DNA from: Conchocele bisecta
Lineage: Eukaryota; Mollusca; Bivalvia; Lucinida; Thyasiridae
Direction: 5' to 3'
Length of the DNA stretch: 64,000 nt
Assembly (NCBI GenBank): GCA_029237695.1
Contig: CM055272.1
Location: 18,092,042-18,156,041, forward strand
Within the stretch, counting starts at the first letter, position 1. Every line of letters starts with the position of its first letter. Positions 1 through 10,012 of this stretch are shown here, piece after piece. Made by a program: the position numbers and the translations under genes. Below the pieces are notes generated by a model. That model saw only the letters and a program-made list of their open reading frames with translations, searched no databases and had not been told where the DNA came from.

Positions 1-226
1 CAAAATCATCAGAATCGGCCCATTATTTGCTGAGATATGCTACTCTTTGTTTTCGGTTGACGCGGGTGGCAGCCATTTTGAAAATATGCGAATAAAAAAA
101 TTGCCACCGCCCAAATTTAATGTTATCATCCAGAAATGTTGACTAGGGGTCCTAAGGATGCCAAAAATGCAAATATCTCTATGACTTGTTTTTTTAAGGT
201 GTTCAGCTGGATTTCCCCCTGACTAA

Positions 227-370
227 TTCACGGCACTAACCTACTATTCTATTTATCCCGTCAACACCTACAAATGGCTGTAAAATGCAAAAAATGTATT
301 GACTGGATATCAAAAATGTTTCACGGCACCGTGTTTCACGGCACATACGCACTGTGTTGACGGGATAAAT
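227..370 (-). mobile_element. Bipartite two-module MITE, copy 1 (shortened)
   Basis: One module is represented by CACGGCACTAACCTACTATT and is followed directly by a second module bounded by ATTTATCCCGTCAACAC and GTGTTGACGGGATAAAT (251-370). The same order and junction recur near 14.1, 16.4, 27.9 and 31.7 kb. Here the hairpin module has lost most of its left arm and the second module is internally deleted. Confidence 0.7.
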
Positions 371-598
371 ATGGCTATCATTAAAAGGAAGAAACCGCAG
401 TCGTATTGATGAAAAATAAGATGTACATGAGTCCTCATAGGCGCTGCCATTACTGCAGTGTAAACACTAGACCACGTGAACCAATACCCTGTTATCGGCG
501 AGTCTGTATTCCGCCAATGAAACGTGGGTCACCTGATAAAAATTGATACATAACCGCCCGCGTTAAACTTGCCAAGATAATAACGTTTCTCAGCATAT

Positions 599-808
599 GT
601 GGTTGTGACTGGAGGAATGGGCCTTAGAGGATTTCTGATCCGTGCATCTTCTGATCAAATAGCTATCTCCTGTAGACTGATACCGATTAATGCTGCTTGT
701 TAGAGCATGACGTGTGTTGCGAACAGTGCAGATCCTGATCGGACTGTGCGGATGCACAGGCTGATCTGGATCTACACTGGACGCAAAACCTCAAGTCACA
801 GCCACCTA
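599..808. mobile_element. TGTGGCTGTGAC-type MITE inside the 549-1040 element
   Basis: The ends TGTGGTTGTGACTGG and CAAGTCACAGCCACC are inverted repeats. A TA dinucleotide lies on both sides, and removing the element with one TA restores the empty site seen near 28610. The inner part carries the family's palindrome around GTGCAGATCCTGATC. Confidence 0.75.
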
Positions 809-901
809 TATTGGCAATCACAACACGCAATCAAGCAACACTGGACGCAAAACCTCAAGTCACAGCCACCTATATTGGCAATCACAACACGCAATCAAGC
901 A
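774..901 (+). repeat. 64-bp tandem duplication across an element junction
   Basis: The block starting ACACTGGACGCAAAACC at 774 is repeated at 838 almost base for base. It covers the right end of the TGTGGCTGTGAC element plus part of its host element, so it arose after that insertion. Confidence 0.85.
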
Positions 902-1249
902 TTTTGATTGGCTGAGCATGAGCTGTAGCACAGCTCAGGCTCAGCCAATGAAAATGCTTGATTGAAAGCTCAATATTCAAGCATTCTGAACGAGAACAAT
1001 TGACAACCATCGGCAAAATTAGCGCAGGCGGTGGTGTAATAGTTACACATTTGGTTGTGGCGATCTATAGGCAGAGGGCAAGTTATTCCAGATAATTTAG
1101 CCACCATATCTGAACACGATGTCTAGACGGTCAATCATTATAGTATATCAGCGCTAACGGGATATATATTGCAATGGGCATGAATATTGTTACCAAACGT
1201 TATTTGTAATATCAGAACGCGTCGCAAGACATTGTAGTTCAATAACATT

Positions 1250-1467
1250 TATGTGGCTGTTACTGTAGAAATGGAGAGTATGAGATTTGTGACCAGTGTA
1301 GATCCAGATCAAACATGCATCCGCACAGTCTGATCATGATCTGCACTGTTCGCCATTCAAGCCATGAAACGCCCGCCATGCTTTCAACTAGCAATACAGA
1401 ACGGTATCGGGCAACATGAGTGCGTCATTTGATCACAAATCTCAAATACAATAATCCAGCGCCACAT
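1250..1467. mobile_element. TGTGGCTGTGAC-type MITE, diverged
   Basis: Starts ATGTGGCTGTTACTG and ends GCGCCACAT. The inner palindrome GTAGATCCAGATCAAAC and CTGATCATGATCTGCAC is recognisable. The right terminus is worn compared with 11163-11402. Confidence 0.6.
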
Positions 1468-1470
1468 ATC

Positions 1471-1921
1471 AGTAACCTATTTCATCAAATTCGCTAAGCA
1501 TACTTATCTACATGTAGCTAGGTATATAATTTTGAGGGAGTAATCATTTATTTTTCCCGAAAAGCATTATATTGGTAATGCTATTGTGTATTCAGCAATA
1601 GGCCTACTGGCCCTTGAGCATACAATATAATACAACAATATATTTATCACAAGACGACAAACAGTGGTGAAGTATGTATTGATTCACTAGTAAATACATG
1701 CATATTCAACATGCGTGCCAAACTATTATATCATATAGAACTAACGACTGCATATAGTTGATGCAGAATTATTATACTGAATCTATTACATTATCACAGC
1801 CAAAATGGCTGTGATAATGTAATAAATTCAGTATAATAAAAAATAATAAATTTATCATTTCTTCCTCAAAGTGTACTTAGCAAGATAAGTATACTTTGCA
1901 ATGTTGGTGAAATAGTCTACA
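1471..1921. mobile_element. GTAGCCTATTTCACC-type palindromic MITE with inner insertion
   Basis: Ends match the family (left AGTAACCTATTTCATC, right GTTGGTGAAATAGTCTAC). The centre has the hallmark TTATACTGAAT...TTACATTATCACAGCC with GGCTGTGATAATGTAATAA. About 150 bp at roughly 1575-1726 are foreign to the family and I could not assign them. Confidence 0.75.
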
Positions 1922-1969
1922 GTATGACGATTACAGAACCAATCGCGCGAAATTGTACTTCAATGCATA

Positions 1970-2055
1970 TAATGTGGATGTGACATGAGAAATAAGGACT
2001 ATGGGGTTTGTGACCCGTGTAGATCCAGATCAAACATGACTTCGCACAGTAACAT
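1970..2055. mobile_element. TGTGGCTGTGAC-type fragment
   Basis: Left end only: ATGTGGATGTGACATGAG, then the inner GTGTAGATCCAGATCAAAC. The right half is missing. Confidence 0.5.
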
Positions 2056-2308
2056 AACCATTTACTACACAGTTGGCTATTCTCTGCTACTTTCATTTTA
2101 AGTATGGATGTTGTGGGACCTATTTTACCATAACCTGCACCATCCTGTTTCTGGCAGTGTCTAGAAAAGACTGCGGCTGGAATTGACACTACATCACCTG
2201 GCAAATCTGTTCATAATTGTTTTACCGTAGTGCGTTTGACCTGTTGATGTATAGATGGAGAACAAAGCCTGAATGTTCTACGATCGCCACTGGACGGGCG
2301 AGTCCAAG

Positions 2309-2829
2309 TTTAAAGGTACATGCCCACGTGCCAGGTTATAATATAGGGAGGCATATCTTTTTCGTCCATTCGTTAGATAGGACATTGTTAGTGTAAAATA
2401 AACAGTCATGAACCATTTCCCGACGATATAATTGGCATTATTATGCTTCGTATATCAAACATGCATTTCCACACAAATATCAGGGGCGATAACCGTGTTT
2501 CCTTAAAATGTTAACTGGCGTTACTATTTATTCTCTTTAATTATGTTTGATGTGCAATGATCATACTTTATAATCTGTCGAAAATATTATTTTTTCAGGT
2601 GATTCATTTAATTAGTATAAATAATTAAAAAATAACATGCATCATTTGCATATGAAACCAGCATGATACCACCGCGCGTCACTATCAGTAAAATAAATAT
2701 ACTAAATGATTATATCTGTATAGTGGACACTCGTAATTTTTAGAACTGGTGGAATAGTGACACAATTATACACTTATTTAATTCCTATAAAGAACATTGT
2801 GTGCCTACTGCGTGGGCATGTACCTTTAA
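2309..2829. mobile_element. TTAA-flanked inverted-repeat element, 0.5 kb
   Basis: The ends TTAAAGGTACATGCCCACG and CGTGGGCATGTACCTTTAA are inverted and share TTAA. TTAA target sites are typical of piggyBac and Kolobok superfamilies, so it is probably a non-autonomous member of one of these. A 357-bp relative sits at 32818-33174, sharing the stretch ATGTGCAATGATCATACTTT. Confidence 0.7.
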
Positions 2830-2960
2830 GGGGAGATACTATACAATGACACGCGTGTTTGTTTAGTTTCGGTTTATGTTTGTGTAGGTGAAATGTCAAT
2901 AAATAACGGTGTTATGCATTTAATGTACGTATGCATGTTTAAATACACTCAATTTCAGCA

Positions 2961-3288
2961 TCAATGATCTTTGAAAGCGCTGTCTATTTCATAATAAGTT
3001 TCCTCGGAATCGGACGTGACGTGGATGATGATACTATCTTGGTCATTATCTACTGGCACGACCATTGTCCAGTAGTCCTCCCCAATTTCGGAACGTGGCC
3101 CACACAGTTGGACAACACTCGGAAACCCTCGCACCATTCCGTATATCGAGAATAATGTCATCTTTTGACGCCATTTTTGTTTTGCCATTAAACGCGAAAA
3201 GATGACGAAGTGTACAGAATGAGTTGGCGCAGTCTTCTGGCGATATTTGTTGCATGCTCTTCTGGATTTCGTCCGTGACACTGGGCAT
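2961..3288 (-). pseudogene. Possible decayed small gene or exon, unidentified
   Basis: I do not recognise the product. Reading the minus strand from the ATG at 3288, about 55 residues look gene-like (starting MPSVTDEIQKSMQQISPEDC). The next frame carries an acidic, gene-like C-terminal part (EIGEDYWTMVVPVDNDQDSI... ending SAFKDH) with a stop at 2961. The two good halves lie in different frames and switch near 3120-3150, which suggests one frameshift in a once-continuous frame, or two exons. Base composition is more balanced than in the neighbours and no repeat family of the window covers this stretch. It lies between a TTAA element and a GTAGCC element. It could also be chance. Confidence 0.3.
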
Positions 3289-3357
3289 GCTGAACGTCAG
3301 AGTGTTTCTTGCAACAAAACCTAAAAGCCAAAGGAAATACTAATAGTTTATGCTTGT

Positions 3358-3460
3358 ACCAAGTACAGAGGGATTATACCATGGAGACCAACAACTTAGC
3401 GAGAGAGTCGCACAGAATTACGAAAATGCCGGCAAATATATATTGTTCATTTTAGTGGTA
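3358..3460 (+). repeat. Direct duplicate of 4150-4255
   Basis: ACCAAGTACAGAGGGATTA, GGAGACCAACAAC and GCGAGAG recur in the same order at 4150-4255. A GTAGCC MITE (3469-3769) and an element pair lie between the copies, so a local segment was duplicated and then separated. Confidence 0.65.
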
Positions 3461-3468
3461 ACAGTCAT

Positions 3469-3769
3469 GTAGCCTATTTCACCAACATTGCAAAGTATAC
3501 TTATCTAGCAAAGTATACTTTGAGGGACAAATTTATCATTTAAGGATAAATTTATTATTTTTTATTATACTGAATTTATTACATTATCACAGCAATTTTG
3601 GCTGTGATAATGTAATAAATTCAGTATAATAATTCTGCATACTTTTAATGATCAAATATATGCAGTCGTTAGTTCTATATGACATAATGCATTTCGGTAA
3701 AATGATTACTCCCTCATAGTATACTTTGCTAGAAAAGTATACTTTGCAATGTTGGTGAAATATGCTACT
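3469..3769. mobile_element. GTAGCCTATTTCACC-type palindromic MITE, full length
   Basis: 301 bp. The ends GTAGCCTATTTCACCAAC and GTTGGTGAAATATGCTAC are inverted repeats. Subterminal GCAAAGTATACTT motifs occur twice at each end. The central hairpin is TTATACTGAAT...CACAGC plus its complement. This is one of the best copies of the family. Confidence 0.85.
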
Positions 3770-3771
3770 GT

Positions 3772-4100
3772 AGACTGATACCGATTAATGCTGCTTGTTA
3801 GAGAGCATGACGTGTGTTTCATTGATGGAATAGTGCGAACAGTGCAGATCCTGAGCAGACTGTGCGGAGATCTGGATCTACACTGGGCGCAAAACACATA
3901 ACCCCCATTTCTCCAGTCACGGCCACCTGAACAGGCAATCACAACACGCAATCGAGCCGTTCGATTTTCTGTGGCTGAGCTGTAGCGCAGCCCAGGCTCA
4001 GCAAATCAATCTGCTTGATTCCATGCACAATATTCAAGCATTCAGAAAGAGAACAATTGACAACTATTGGCAAAATTATCGCAGGCGGTGGTGTAATAAT
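3772..4100. mobile_element. TGTGGCTGTGAC fragment joined to TACACAACCGCC fragment
   Basis: The order matches 672-1040: CTGATACCGATTAATGCTGC, then the palindrome, CCAGTCACGGCCACC, then CAATCACAACACGCAATC and the right end GCAGGCGGTGGTGTAA. Similarity continues past the element (TTTGGTTGTGGCGATCT), so this is a segmental copy of the 0.7-1.1 kb region rather than two new insertions. Confidence 0.65.
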
Positions 4101-4394
4101 TACAAATTTGGTTGTGGCGATCTGTAGACAAAGGTCAAGTTTCTCAAGTACCAAGTACAGAGGGATTAAGTTATACCTTGGAGACCAACAACCTAGCGAG
4201 AGTCACACAGAATTAAGACAATGCACATATATATTGTTCAGTGTAATGCCACTGTGTTGACCGATTTGCGAGCAGTGTAGGCCCTGATCAGACTGCACCG
4301 AAGCATACGGTAATACGGTACACTATTTCGTCCTCAACTAGCCGATGACAAGCCCAATTGTTTGATGAAATGATAAGTTTAACATGATATAATT

Positions 4395-4490
4395 AATATC
4401 AGATTTGCCCATATCATTTCTATCGGATTTAAGTCGGCATGATATGGTGGCAGTCTTAAAGCTTGGTGTCCATGTATGTCAAGCAGACGA
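4395..4490 (-). pseudogene. Tc1/IS630-type transposase C-terminal remnant
   Basis: The minus strand reads DIHGHQALRLPPYHADLNPI followed by EMIWANL, then a stop. The motif LPPYHxDLNPIExIW is a hallmark of the DDE transposase domain of the Tc1/mariner-IS630 superfamily; its last catalytic acidic residue is the E of IE. Only about 30 codons survive. The N-terminal side is cut off by the GATGAGCCGGCTCG hairpin element that starts at about 4490, and no further transposase is visible beyond that hairpin. Probably a relic of an autonomous DNA transposon. Confidence 0.7.
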
Positions 4491-4705
4491 CGTTTATGCA
4501 AAAAGTGCAGATCCAGATGAGCCGGCTCGTAACGAGCCGTCTCATCAGGATCTGCACTTTTTGAAAGTAATTTTAATATTTTTGAAAACAAAAAATATCC
4601 ACTTTTCATAAATGGACTAGTCTGAAAACCATTTTGTGACGGTTGGGTTGGTTGCAAAATGAACATATCAAAATCCATTCCAGTTACTTAGGGTTGAAAG
4701 GGCTA
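4490..4705 (+). mobile_element. GATGAGCCGGCTCG hairpin element, copy 1
   Basis: A near-perfect 64-bp hairpin (4500-4563: AAAAGTGCAGATCCAGATGA with its inverted partner) is followed by a conserved arm ending AAATCCATTCCAGTTACTTA. Two relatives are at 45645-45825 and, inverted, 62640-62846. The hairpin interrupts the transposase remnant on its left. Confidence 0.7.
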
Positions 4706-5374
4706 AACTCTTCATACTCGGCTTACAAAGGGCAAGAAGCTCTGGCTTCGCCGAGAAGTTGCCGAGAAGTTGATGTTATGTCGGGTAAGCCAGGTGGAGC
4801 GCGATACTGGCCAGCGATTGGCTTAGAAAGTAGGGCAAAATGTAACTTATAATATTACAGTGAAAACTCTCAGTAATTGGTCAATGCAAAATTATACGTG
4901 GACATGAGGTGGAACTGGTGTAAATTGCATATGACACCGTGCCAGTCTGTGACAGACACGGGTCAATTGACGTCCGCAAATATCCCTGAAGATTTGGTGT
5001 TCGTGAGACATTGCGTGCTGTATGTAAATATCACGTGTGGAATGGCACAATGCATGAATACGGGAGACGACATGAACACAAATGACGATAACAACAACAC
5101 GAAAACAATTCGTAAATATTTTATTCTATAATAAATGCAATGTACACGCGATTGCTATGATGTCCCTATACTGCAGATTTAAAGGTAGTGAGTCTCATAT
5201 TATATGCGTAAAATGTGATGAAAGAGATTGGGTAAATATAGTTTATAGCTTCTTTCCAAATGTGGAATAGTATGATAATTTCACAACAAAAAATAAAGAA
5301 ATGTTACAAGTGTTCATACTGGTACATGTGAATGTATAGCGAACATGTCAAATTATGCCGAACCAAACTATCTC
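4706..5374. other. No feature recognised
   Basis: Apparently single-copy AT-rich DNA. A small direct duplication of GCCGAGAAGTT lies near 4750. Open frames are short and show no motif. Confidence 0.5.
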
Positions 5375-5917
5375 ACTACTATGTCTGTTCCACGTTTTTC
5401 TGCCGGCGAACTTTTGCTATTAAACACATTAAATCTAAAAAATATTTAAATTTAAGTACTTTTTCACCAATAATAAAAAAGTCACCCTCCCCCCAAAAGA
5501 TTTGTTTGATGAAATTCCATCAAATATTGATTTTATAGCGAAAGAAAAAATATTTTCCTATGGGAATTTAACATAGGAGAAAAAGAGGAGGAAGCAGTGG
5601 GGAAGGAGTTAAAAAACGAAAAATAAATTGGAAATTGACTCTGAAACCTGGCTAGAAATCTTGAATTTGAAAATCGTTCCACAAATAAAAAATATTTTTT
5701 AAAAAAATCTATTTTTAGCCCCCATGTTAAATTCCCACAGGAAAATTGTTTTTTTCGCAACAAAATCAATATTTGATGGAATCTTTTCAAATAATTTGTT
5801 GTGGGGGGGGGGTGACTTTATTATTGATGACAAACTACTTACATTTATATATTTTTAAGATTTAATGTGTTTGATGGCCAAAAGTTCGTCGGCAGCAAAA
5901 CGTGGAACAGACAGTAG
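5375..5917. mobile_element. CTACTGTCTGTTCC element, 0.54 kb
   Basis: The terminal inverted repeats run about 85 bp (GTCTGTTCCACG, GCGAACTTTTG, AACACATTAAATCTAAAAAA; right end TCGTCGGCAGCAAAACGTGG). Inside is a second inverted repeat (about 5461-5845) beginning AAGTACTTTTTCACCAATAA with GTCACCC. The outer ends match those of the 4.5 kb element at 22801-27319, so this may be a short derivative. Confidence 0.8.
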
Positions 5918-6127
5918 GCTTGTATATCACAGTTTCCAATTGTATGCTCGTGAATATAACGCATATTTTTGGAGATTCAATCAAATAAAACGGTGAGGAG
6001 TGATTGATATACGTCATTTAGTGTGCATGAATCCCCAAACACAAATTGTATATCTGACACATCATCTGATACAGTGTTTTTGAACCACGGACCAAGTCAA
6101 ACGTTCCAAAGAAAATTGGTTTCTGGC

Positions 6128-6479
6128 TATGGAAGGGGATATCCGCCACTACATTGCATGCTGCTTCATGACAATGCAGTCGACCATTGTTACATGTCAT
6201 CCTGCACTGCGGCTACTCGTTACTGCTTAATGACAACTCCATCGTGCATTATTACATTTCACATTGCATACCTCGATTGGCTATTTGACATTGTTACATG
6301 TCATCCTGCATATTGGCTATACAATACTGCTTAATGACAACTCCATCTTGCATTATTACATTGCATATTGCATACCTCGATTGGCTATTTCACATTGTTA
6401 CATGCCATATTCTGCCATGTGTCATTCTGCTTACTGCTTGCTGGGATGCGTATATGACTATATGAATTCCGCCGAATGA
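6128..6479 (+). repeat. Left arm of a large inverted duplication
   Basis: GGAAGGGGATATCCGCCAC through GCTTGCTGGGATGCGTA is present as reverse complement at 8463-8810. The arm holds two copies of a unit of about 110 bp (CTGCTTAATGACAACTCCAT and CATACCTCGATTGGCTATTT each occur twice). Confidence 0.9.
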
Positions 6480-6743
6480 CGCATGCAAGCACGCAGAATG
6501 ACCCATGTCAGAATATGAAATGGCCGAATGAGGGATGCCAGCATTGCAGTAAGCAGTAGGCCGAATGAAACTTGGCAAAATGTACAACGCCCTCTATTGT
6601 CATAATGGGAACGCTTCCATTATGACGCCAGGTGGCGCTCCAAAATAAGTACAGTAGACGTTTTTTCTTGTGGTCTATTGTCACTGTGCCACCGCGGACG
6701 TAATGTATTTAAAGTGGTAGATCACCGCGGGCATAGCCTACCT

Positions 6744-6808
6744 GTCCCCCGCGATCACTGTTTCAGGCAGTGGGATCGCGGTGACAGCATCCTCGGTCAC
6801 TGTGATGC
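6744..6808 (+). repeat. Inner piece of the left arm
   Basis: GTCCCCCGCGATCACTGTTT to TCCTCGGTCACTGTGAT is the reverse complement of about 8396-8460. In the right arm this piece directly adjoins the main arm, while here about 265 bp lie between (6480-6743), so one side gained or lost sequence. Confidence 0.85.
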
Positions 6809-6905
6809 ACTGCCCGAACGTTATCACGGTGATTCGCCGTGGTCGTTCACGGGGGATCACCGTGATTGCGTATCTACCTGTATAAATGCATGTACGCGAA
6901 GGTAC

Positions 6906-7146
6906 TACGGGGCGCCAAGTGGGACATGGCTCAATTTTGTCAACAAAATTCATTTTTGTACCTATAAACTTGACAAAAACAAAACAAAATTAAATATATA
7001 CTGATTTTGTCAACAAAATTCACTTTTGTGCCACAAAACTCAATTCTGTGTCACAAAATTCATTTTTGTGCCACAAAACTCAATTCCGTGTCACAAAATT
7101 CACTGTCACAAAATTCAATTCTGTGTCACAAAATTCAATTCTGCAT
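6906..7146 (+). repeat. TACGG-start element with 20-bp palindromic units
   Basis: Starts TACGGGGCGCCAAGTGGGAC and then repeats near-palindromic 20-bp units such as TCACAAAATTCAATTCTGTG. The right terminal repeat is not visible. The start resembles the elements at 32522 and 33303. Confidence 0.6.
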
Positions 7147-7367
7147 ACGTTTCGTATACGTATTTGCATACGTTTCGATTATGTTGCCCAAATATGGCAC
7201 ACGCATGAAAGAATGACTACCATTGGTCAGAAACTGGACTGGAGAAATGGGTCACGGTCGCCGATCAGCGATCCAAAATGGCGTCTGAAGAAGTAAGTTT
7301 CAGAGAACGCTGGATGAAACACACTTGTTACTGCTTTGTAGCTTAGTGTTGCAATCATAATATAATA

Positions 7368-7981
7368 TTTGATGTAGCTAAAGTCGAACATAATGCTATA
7401 TCACTATTCTATATGTACACGAGTTATGGTGTTAACTGCTTAGACACAATGCCATCAATGTTTGTCAAATTGCAGGCCCGTAGCCAGTGGGGGGGGGGGG
7501 GGGGGTCGGAGCGGTAGGACAACCCCCCCCCCCCCCCACCCCCCCCCCCCCCCCCCCCCCCACCAGCATCGAGATCCACTTTTTAGCCTCGGGGTCCACT
7601 TTTTAGCCTCGAGGCTTCAAACAGGTCTGGCTACCCGCTTTGATGTAGCTAAAGTCGAACATAATGCTATATCACTATTCTATATGTACACGAGTTATGG
7701 TGTTAACTGCTTAGACACAATGCCATCAATGTTTGTCAAATTGCAGGCCCGTAGCCAGTTGGGGGGGTCGGAGCGGTTGGACAACCCCCCCCCCCCCCCC
7801 CCACCAGCATCGAGATCCACTTTTTTAGCCTCGGGGTCCACTTTTTAGCCTCGAGGCCCATTTTTGTTAGACCCCCCTAGATACCTCATGCCCATTGGGC
7901 CTTCAAAACGACGCCGCCACCAACTCCCCCCCCCCCCCCCACCCCCCCCCCCCCTTCAAACAGGTCTGGCTACGGGCCTGA
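7368..7981 (+). mobile_element. CAGGCCCGTAGCCAG element, tandemly duplicated with its flank
   Basis: The intact copy is 7744-7980, with ends CAGGCCCGTAGCCAG and CTGGCTACGGGCCTG and AATTG on both sides. A segment of about 270 bp, made of about 100 bp of flank (TTTGATGTAGCTAAAGTCG) plus an internally deleted element (7473-7637), is repeated in front of it. Long C and G runs (7489-7561, 7785-7802, 7927-7954) fill the inside and may be miscounted. Confidence 0.75.
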
Positions 7982-8395
7982 ATTGTATATATATATTTTC
8001 TGAACTTGGTTGATTGATTGCATTGCGAAATGATAAATCATTTAGCGACTTACCTGTGACTTTTTCGGGAGATTGAACACCATCGGTCTAATTATTATTT
8101 TTTTTTAACACGAACTATAATTAGCAGGTACTCTTCATTAGCAACTGTACATGTAAATACGGACATAAGTATCCATTGTCAACCGATGAGTAAATGGAAA
8201 GTGTGATTATTACCTAAATAGAAGTAATTGGAAATCGTATCGGTCCCCGTTATTCGTTAATTTAATGACCGGCCTCCGTTTCACCCTTCGACCAACTCGT
8301 CCCCGTCAGTCGCTCAAAAATAATACGATAGCCGACACAGGTTACGACAGGCCCGTACACAGGGGGGTGGGTGGTTGCGACAGTGACCGCACAGT

Positions 8396-8810
8396 GATCA
8401 CTGTGACCGAGGATGCTGTCACCGCGATCCCACTACCTGAAACAGTGATCGCGGGGGACATTCGTCATTCGGCGATATAGTCATTTACGCATCCCAGCAA
8501 GCAGTAAGCAGAATGACACATGGCAGAATATGGCATGTAACAATGTGAAATAGCCAATCGAGGTATGCAATATGCAATGTAATAATGCAAGATGGAGTTG
8601 TCATTAAGCAGTATTGTATAGCCAAGATGCAGGATGACATGTAACAATGTCAAATAGCCAATCGAGGTATGCAATGTGAAATGTAATAATGCACGATGGA
8701 GTTGTCATTAAGCAGTAACGAGTAGCCGCAGTGCAGGATGACATGTAACAATGGTCGACTGCATTGTCATGAAGCAGCATGCAATGTAGTGGCGGATATC
8801 CCCTTCCATA
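8396..8810 (-). repeat. Right arm of the large inverted duplication
   Basis: Reverse complement of 6128-6479 and 6744-6808. The two arms are separated by about 1.6 kb holding the TACGG array and the poly-C element. Identity is high by eye, with mainly small indels. Confidence 0.9.
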
Positions 8811-8890
8811 TCTGGCCTCTGTACCGCAATGACAATAATAGCGACATTTGGATGAACAACAATATCTTTATATGCAGCAGTCACATGACG

Positions 8891-9115
8891 TACACAACCG
8901 CCTGCGTAAAAGTTGCCAATATGTCAACGTCAACATATTTTGGCAATCTCAGCTCACAATCAAGCAGCTTGATTGGCTGAGCCTGAACTGTATCACAGCT
9001 GTATAACAGCTCAGGCTCAGCCAATCAAGTTGCTTGATTTCAAGCACAATATCCAAGTACTTTGAAATAACCCAATTAACTGATATTGGCAATATTAGCG
9101 AAGGTGGTGGCTTAA
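8891..9115. mobile_element. TACACAACCGCC-type inverted-repeat element, full length
   Basis: Starts TACACAACCGCCTGCG and ends GCGAAGGTGGTGGCTTA. The centre is a palindrome (TTGATTGGCTGAGCCTGA). About 225 bp, with both ends present. Confidence 0.8.
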
Positions 9116-9163
9116 TCTGCAAATGCTATCAAGATATGTAGTGGAGAGGCGAATTTGCATAAG

Positions 9164-9334
9164 GGTCCCCAGGGTGTCCGGTTTTGAGAGGCTCCACTGT
9201 AATGATGTACTCCAAAAACATTTTTGTTTGTCATTTTCAATCACGAAAATGACATAAATGACAGCGAAAGATCCATGTAAATTAAACACAATGGGGGTCG
9301 CCAGGGTGTCCGGTTTAGATCGGTTATACTGTAT
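9164..9334. mobile_element. AACCGGACACCC pogo/Tigger-like fragment pair
   Basis: GGTGTCCGGTTTTGAGAGG...CCACTGTA at 9171-9202 and GGGTGTCCGGTTTAGATCGG...ACTGTA at 9302-9334. TIRs of the form TACAGT-AACCTC-TAAACCGGAC resemble pogo/Tigger elements. Both pieces have the same orientation. Confidence 0.55.
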
Positions 9335-9427
9335 ATGCAGCCCTAAATTTATTTCCCGGTACTTAGTACATATACATTATGTTGATGCTGCATCTGTCTG
9401 CTCAACAAGATAGGAAAACATATGTGT

Positions 9428-9618
9428 TAAGTATAAGTTAGATCACGGTTCGTCCGCATGTACGAGAAGATAATCCGCGAGCTTTAGCGAGCGGATTATC
9501 GCTCGTACATGCGGACAAACGTGATCTAACTTATTTATCACATCCTCATGCACATACATTTCACACGAGCTGCGTTAATACAGAAACAAAACCCGGATAT
9601 GTGTCACAGATGTGATAA
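9428..9618 (+). mobile_element. AAGTTAGATCACG hairpin element, copy 1
   Basis: A hairpin (TTAGATCACGGTTCGTCCGC with GCGGACAAACGTGATCTAA, loop around CTTTAGCGAG) is followed by a tail ending GTGTCACAGATGTGATAA. Other copies at 14781, 18749 and, inverted, 18988-19155. Confidence 0.75.
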
Positions 9619-9724
9619 ATTAAACTTATTTATCCCATAAAAAATATCGCAACACTTCAGCAATACCACAGGGAACATATGGCTACATATCTGCTATGTC
9701 TTCATTAGGTGATCAGTACAGATT

Positions 9725-10012
9725 CCAGTGGCGGATCCAGGATTTCGCCGAGGGGTGGGAGGGGGGGGGGGCAGTCGAAATTTTAATGGTCAATTTTCAG
9801 GAGATGATGTTCATGTGATAAGGCACATAGTGGTAATATCTTCCAAATGGGCTCCCTTTAATATCTGGACATTGATCTGATACAATCACCCTTATTTGGC
9901 GGTGTTTGCTACTTATTTTTTACAGAATCAGAAAGCTTCTCAATTGCCAAAAAATATGGAATCCTGAAAGAGGGCACCCCTCCCCCCCCCCCCCCATAAA
10001 TCCGCCACTGGC
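9725..10012. mobile_element. CAGTGGCGGATCCAGGATTT inverted-repeat element
   Basis: The ends CCAGTGGCGGATCCAGGATT and AAATCCGCCACTGG are inverted. Poly-G and poly-C runs lie just inside. The terminus resembles the element at 40054-40339. I could not confirm a target duplication. Confidence 0.65.

Larger units (their letters stand above)
549..1040. mobile_element. TACACAACCGCC-type inverted-repeat element, interrupted
   Basis: The left end reads like ACCGCCCGCGTTAAACTTGCC and the right end GCAGGCGGTGGTGTA. The centre is a palindrome around GATTGGCTGAGC and GCTCAGCCAAT. The element is split at about 598 by a TGTGGCTGTGAC element. The relative at 28561-28769 shows the uninterrupted sequence CATATATTGGC at this place. 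Confidence 0.75.
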
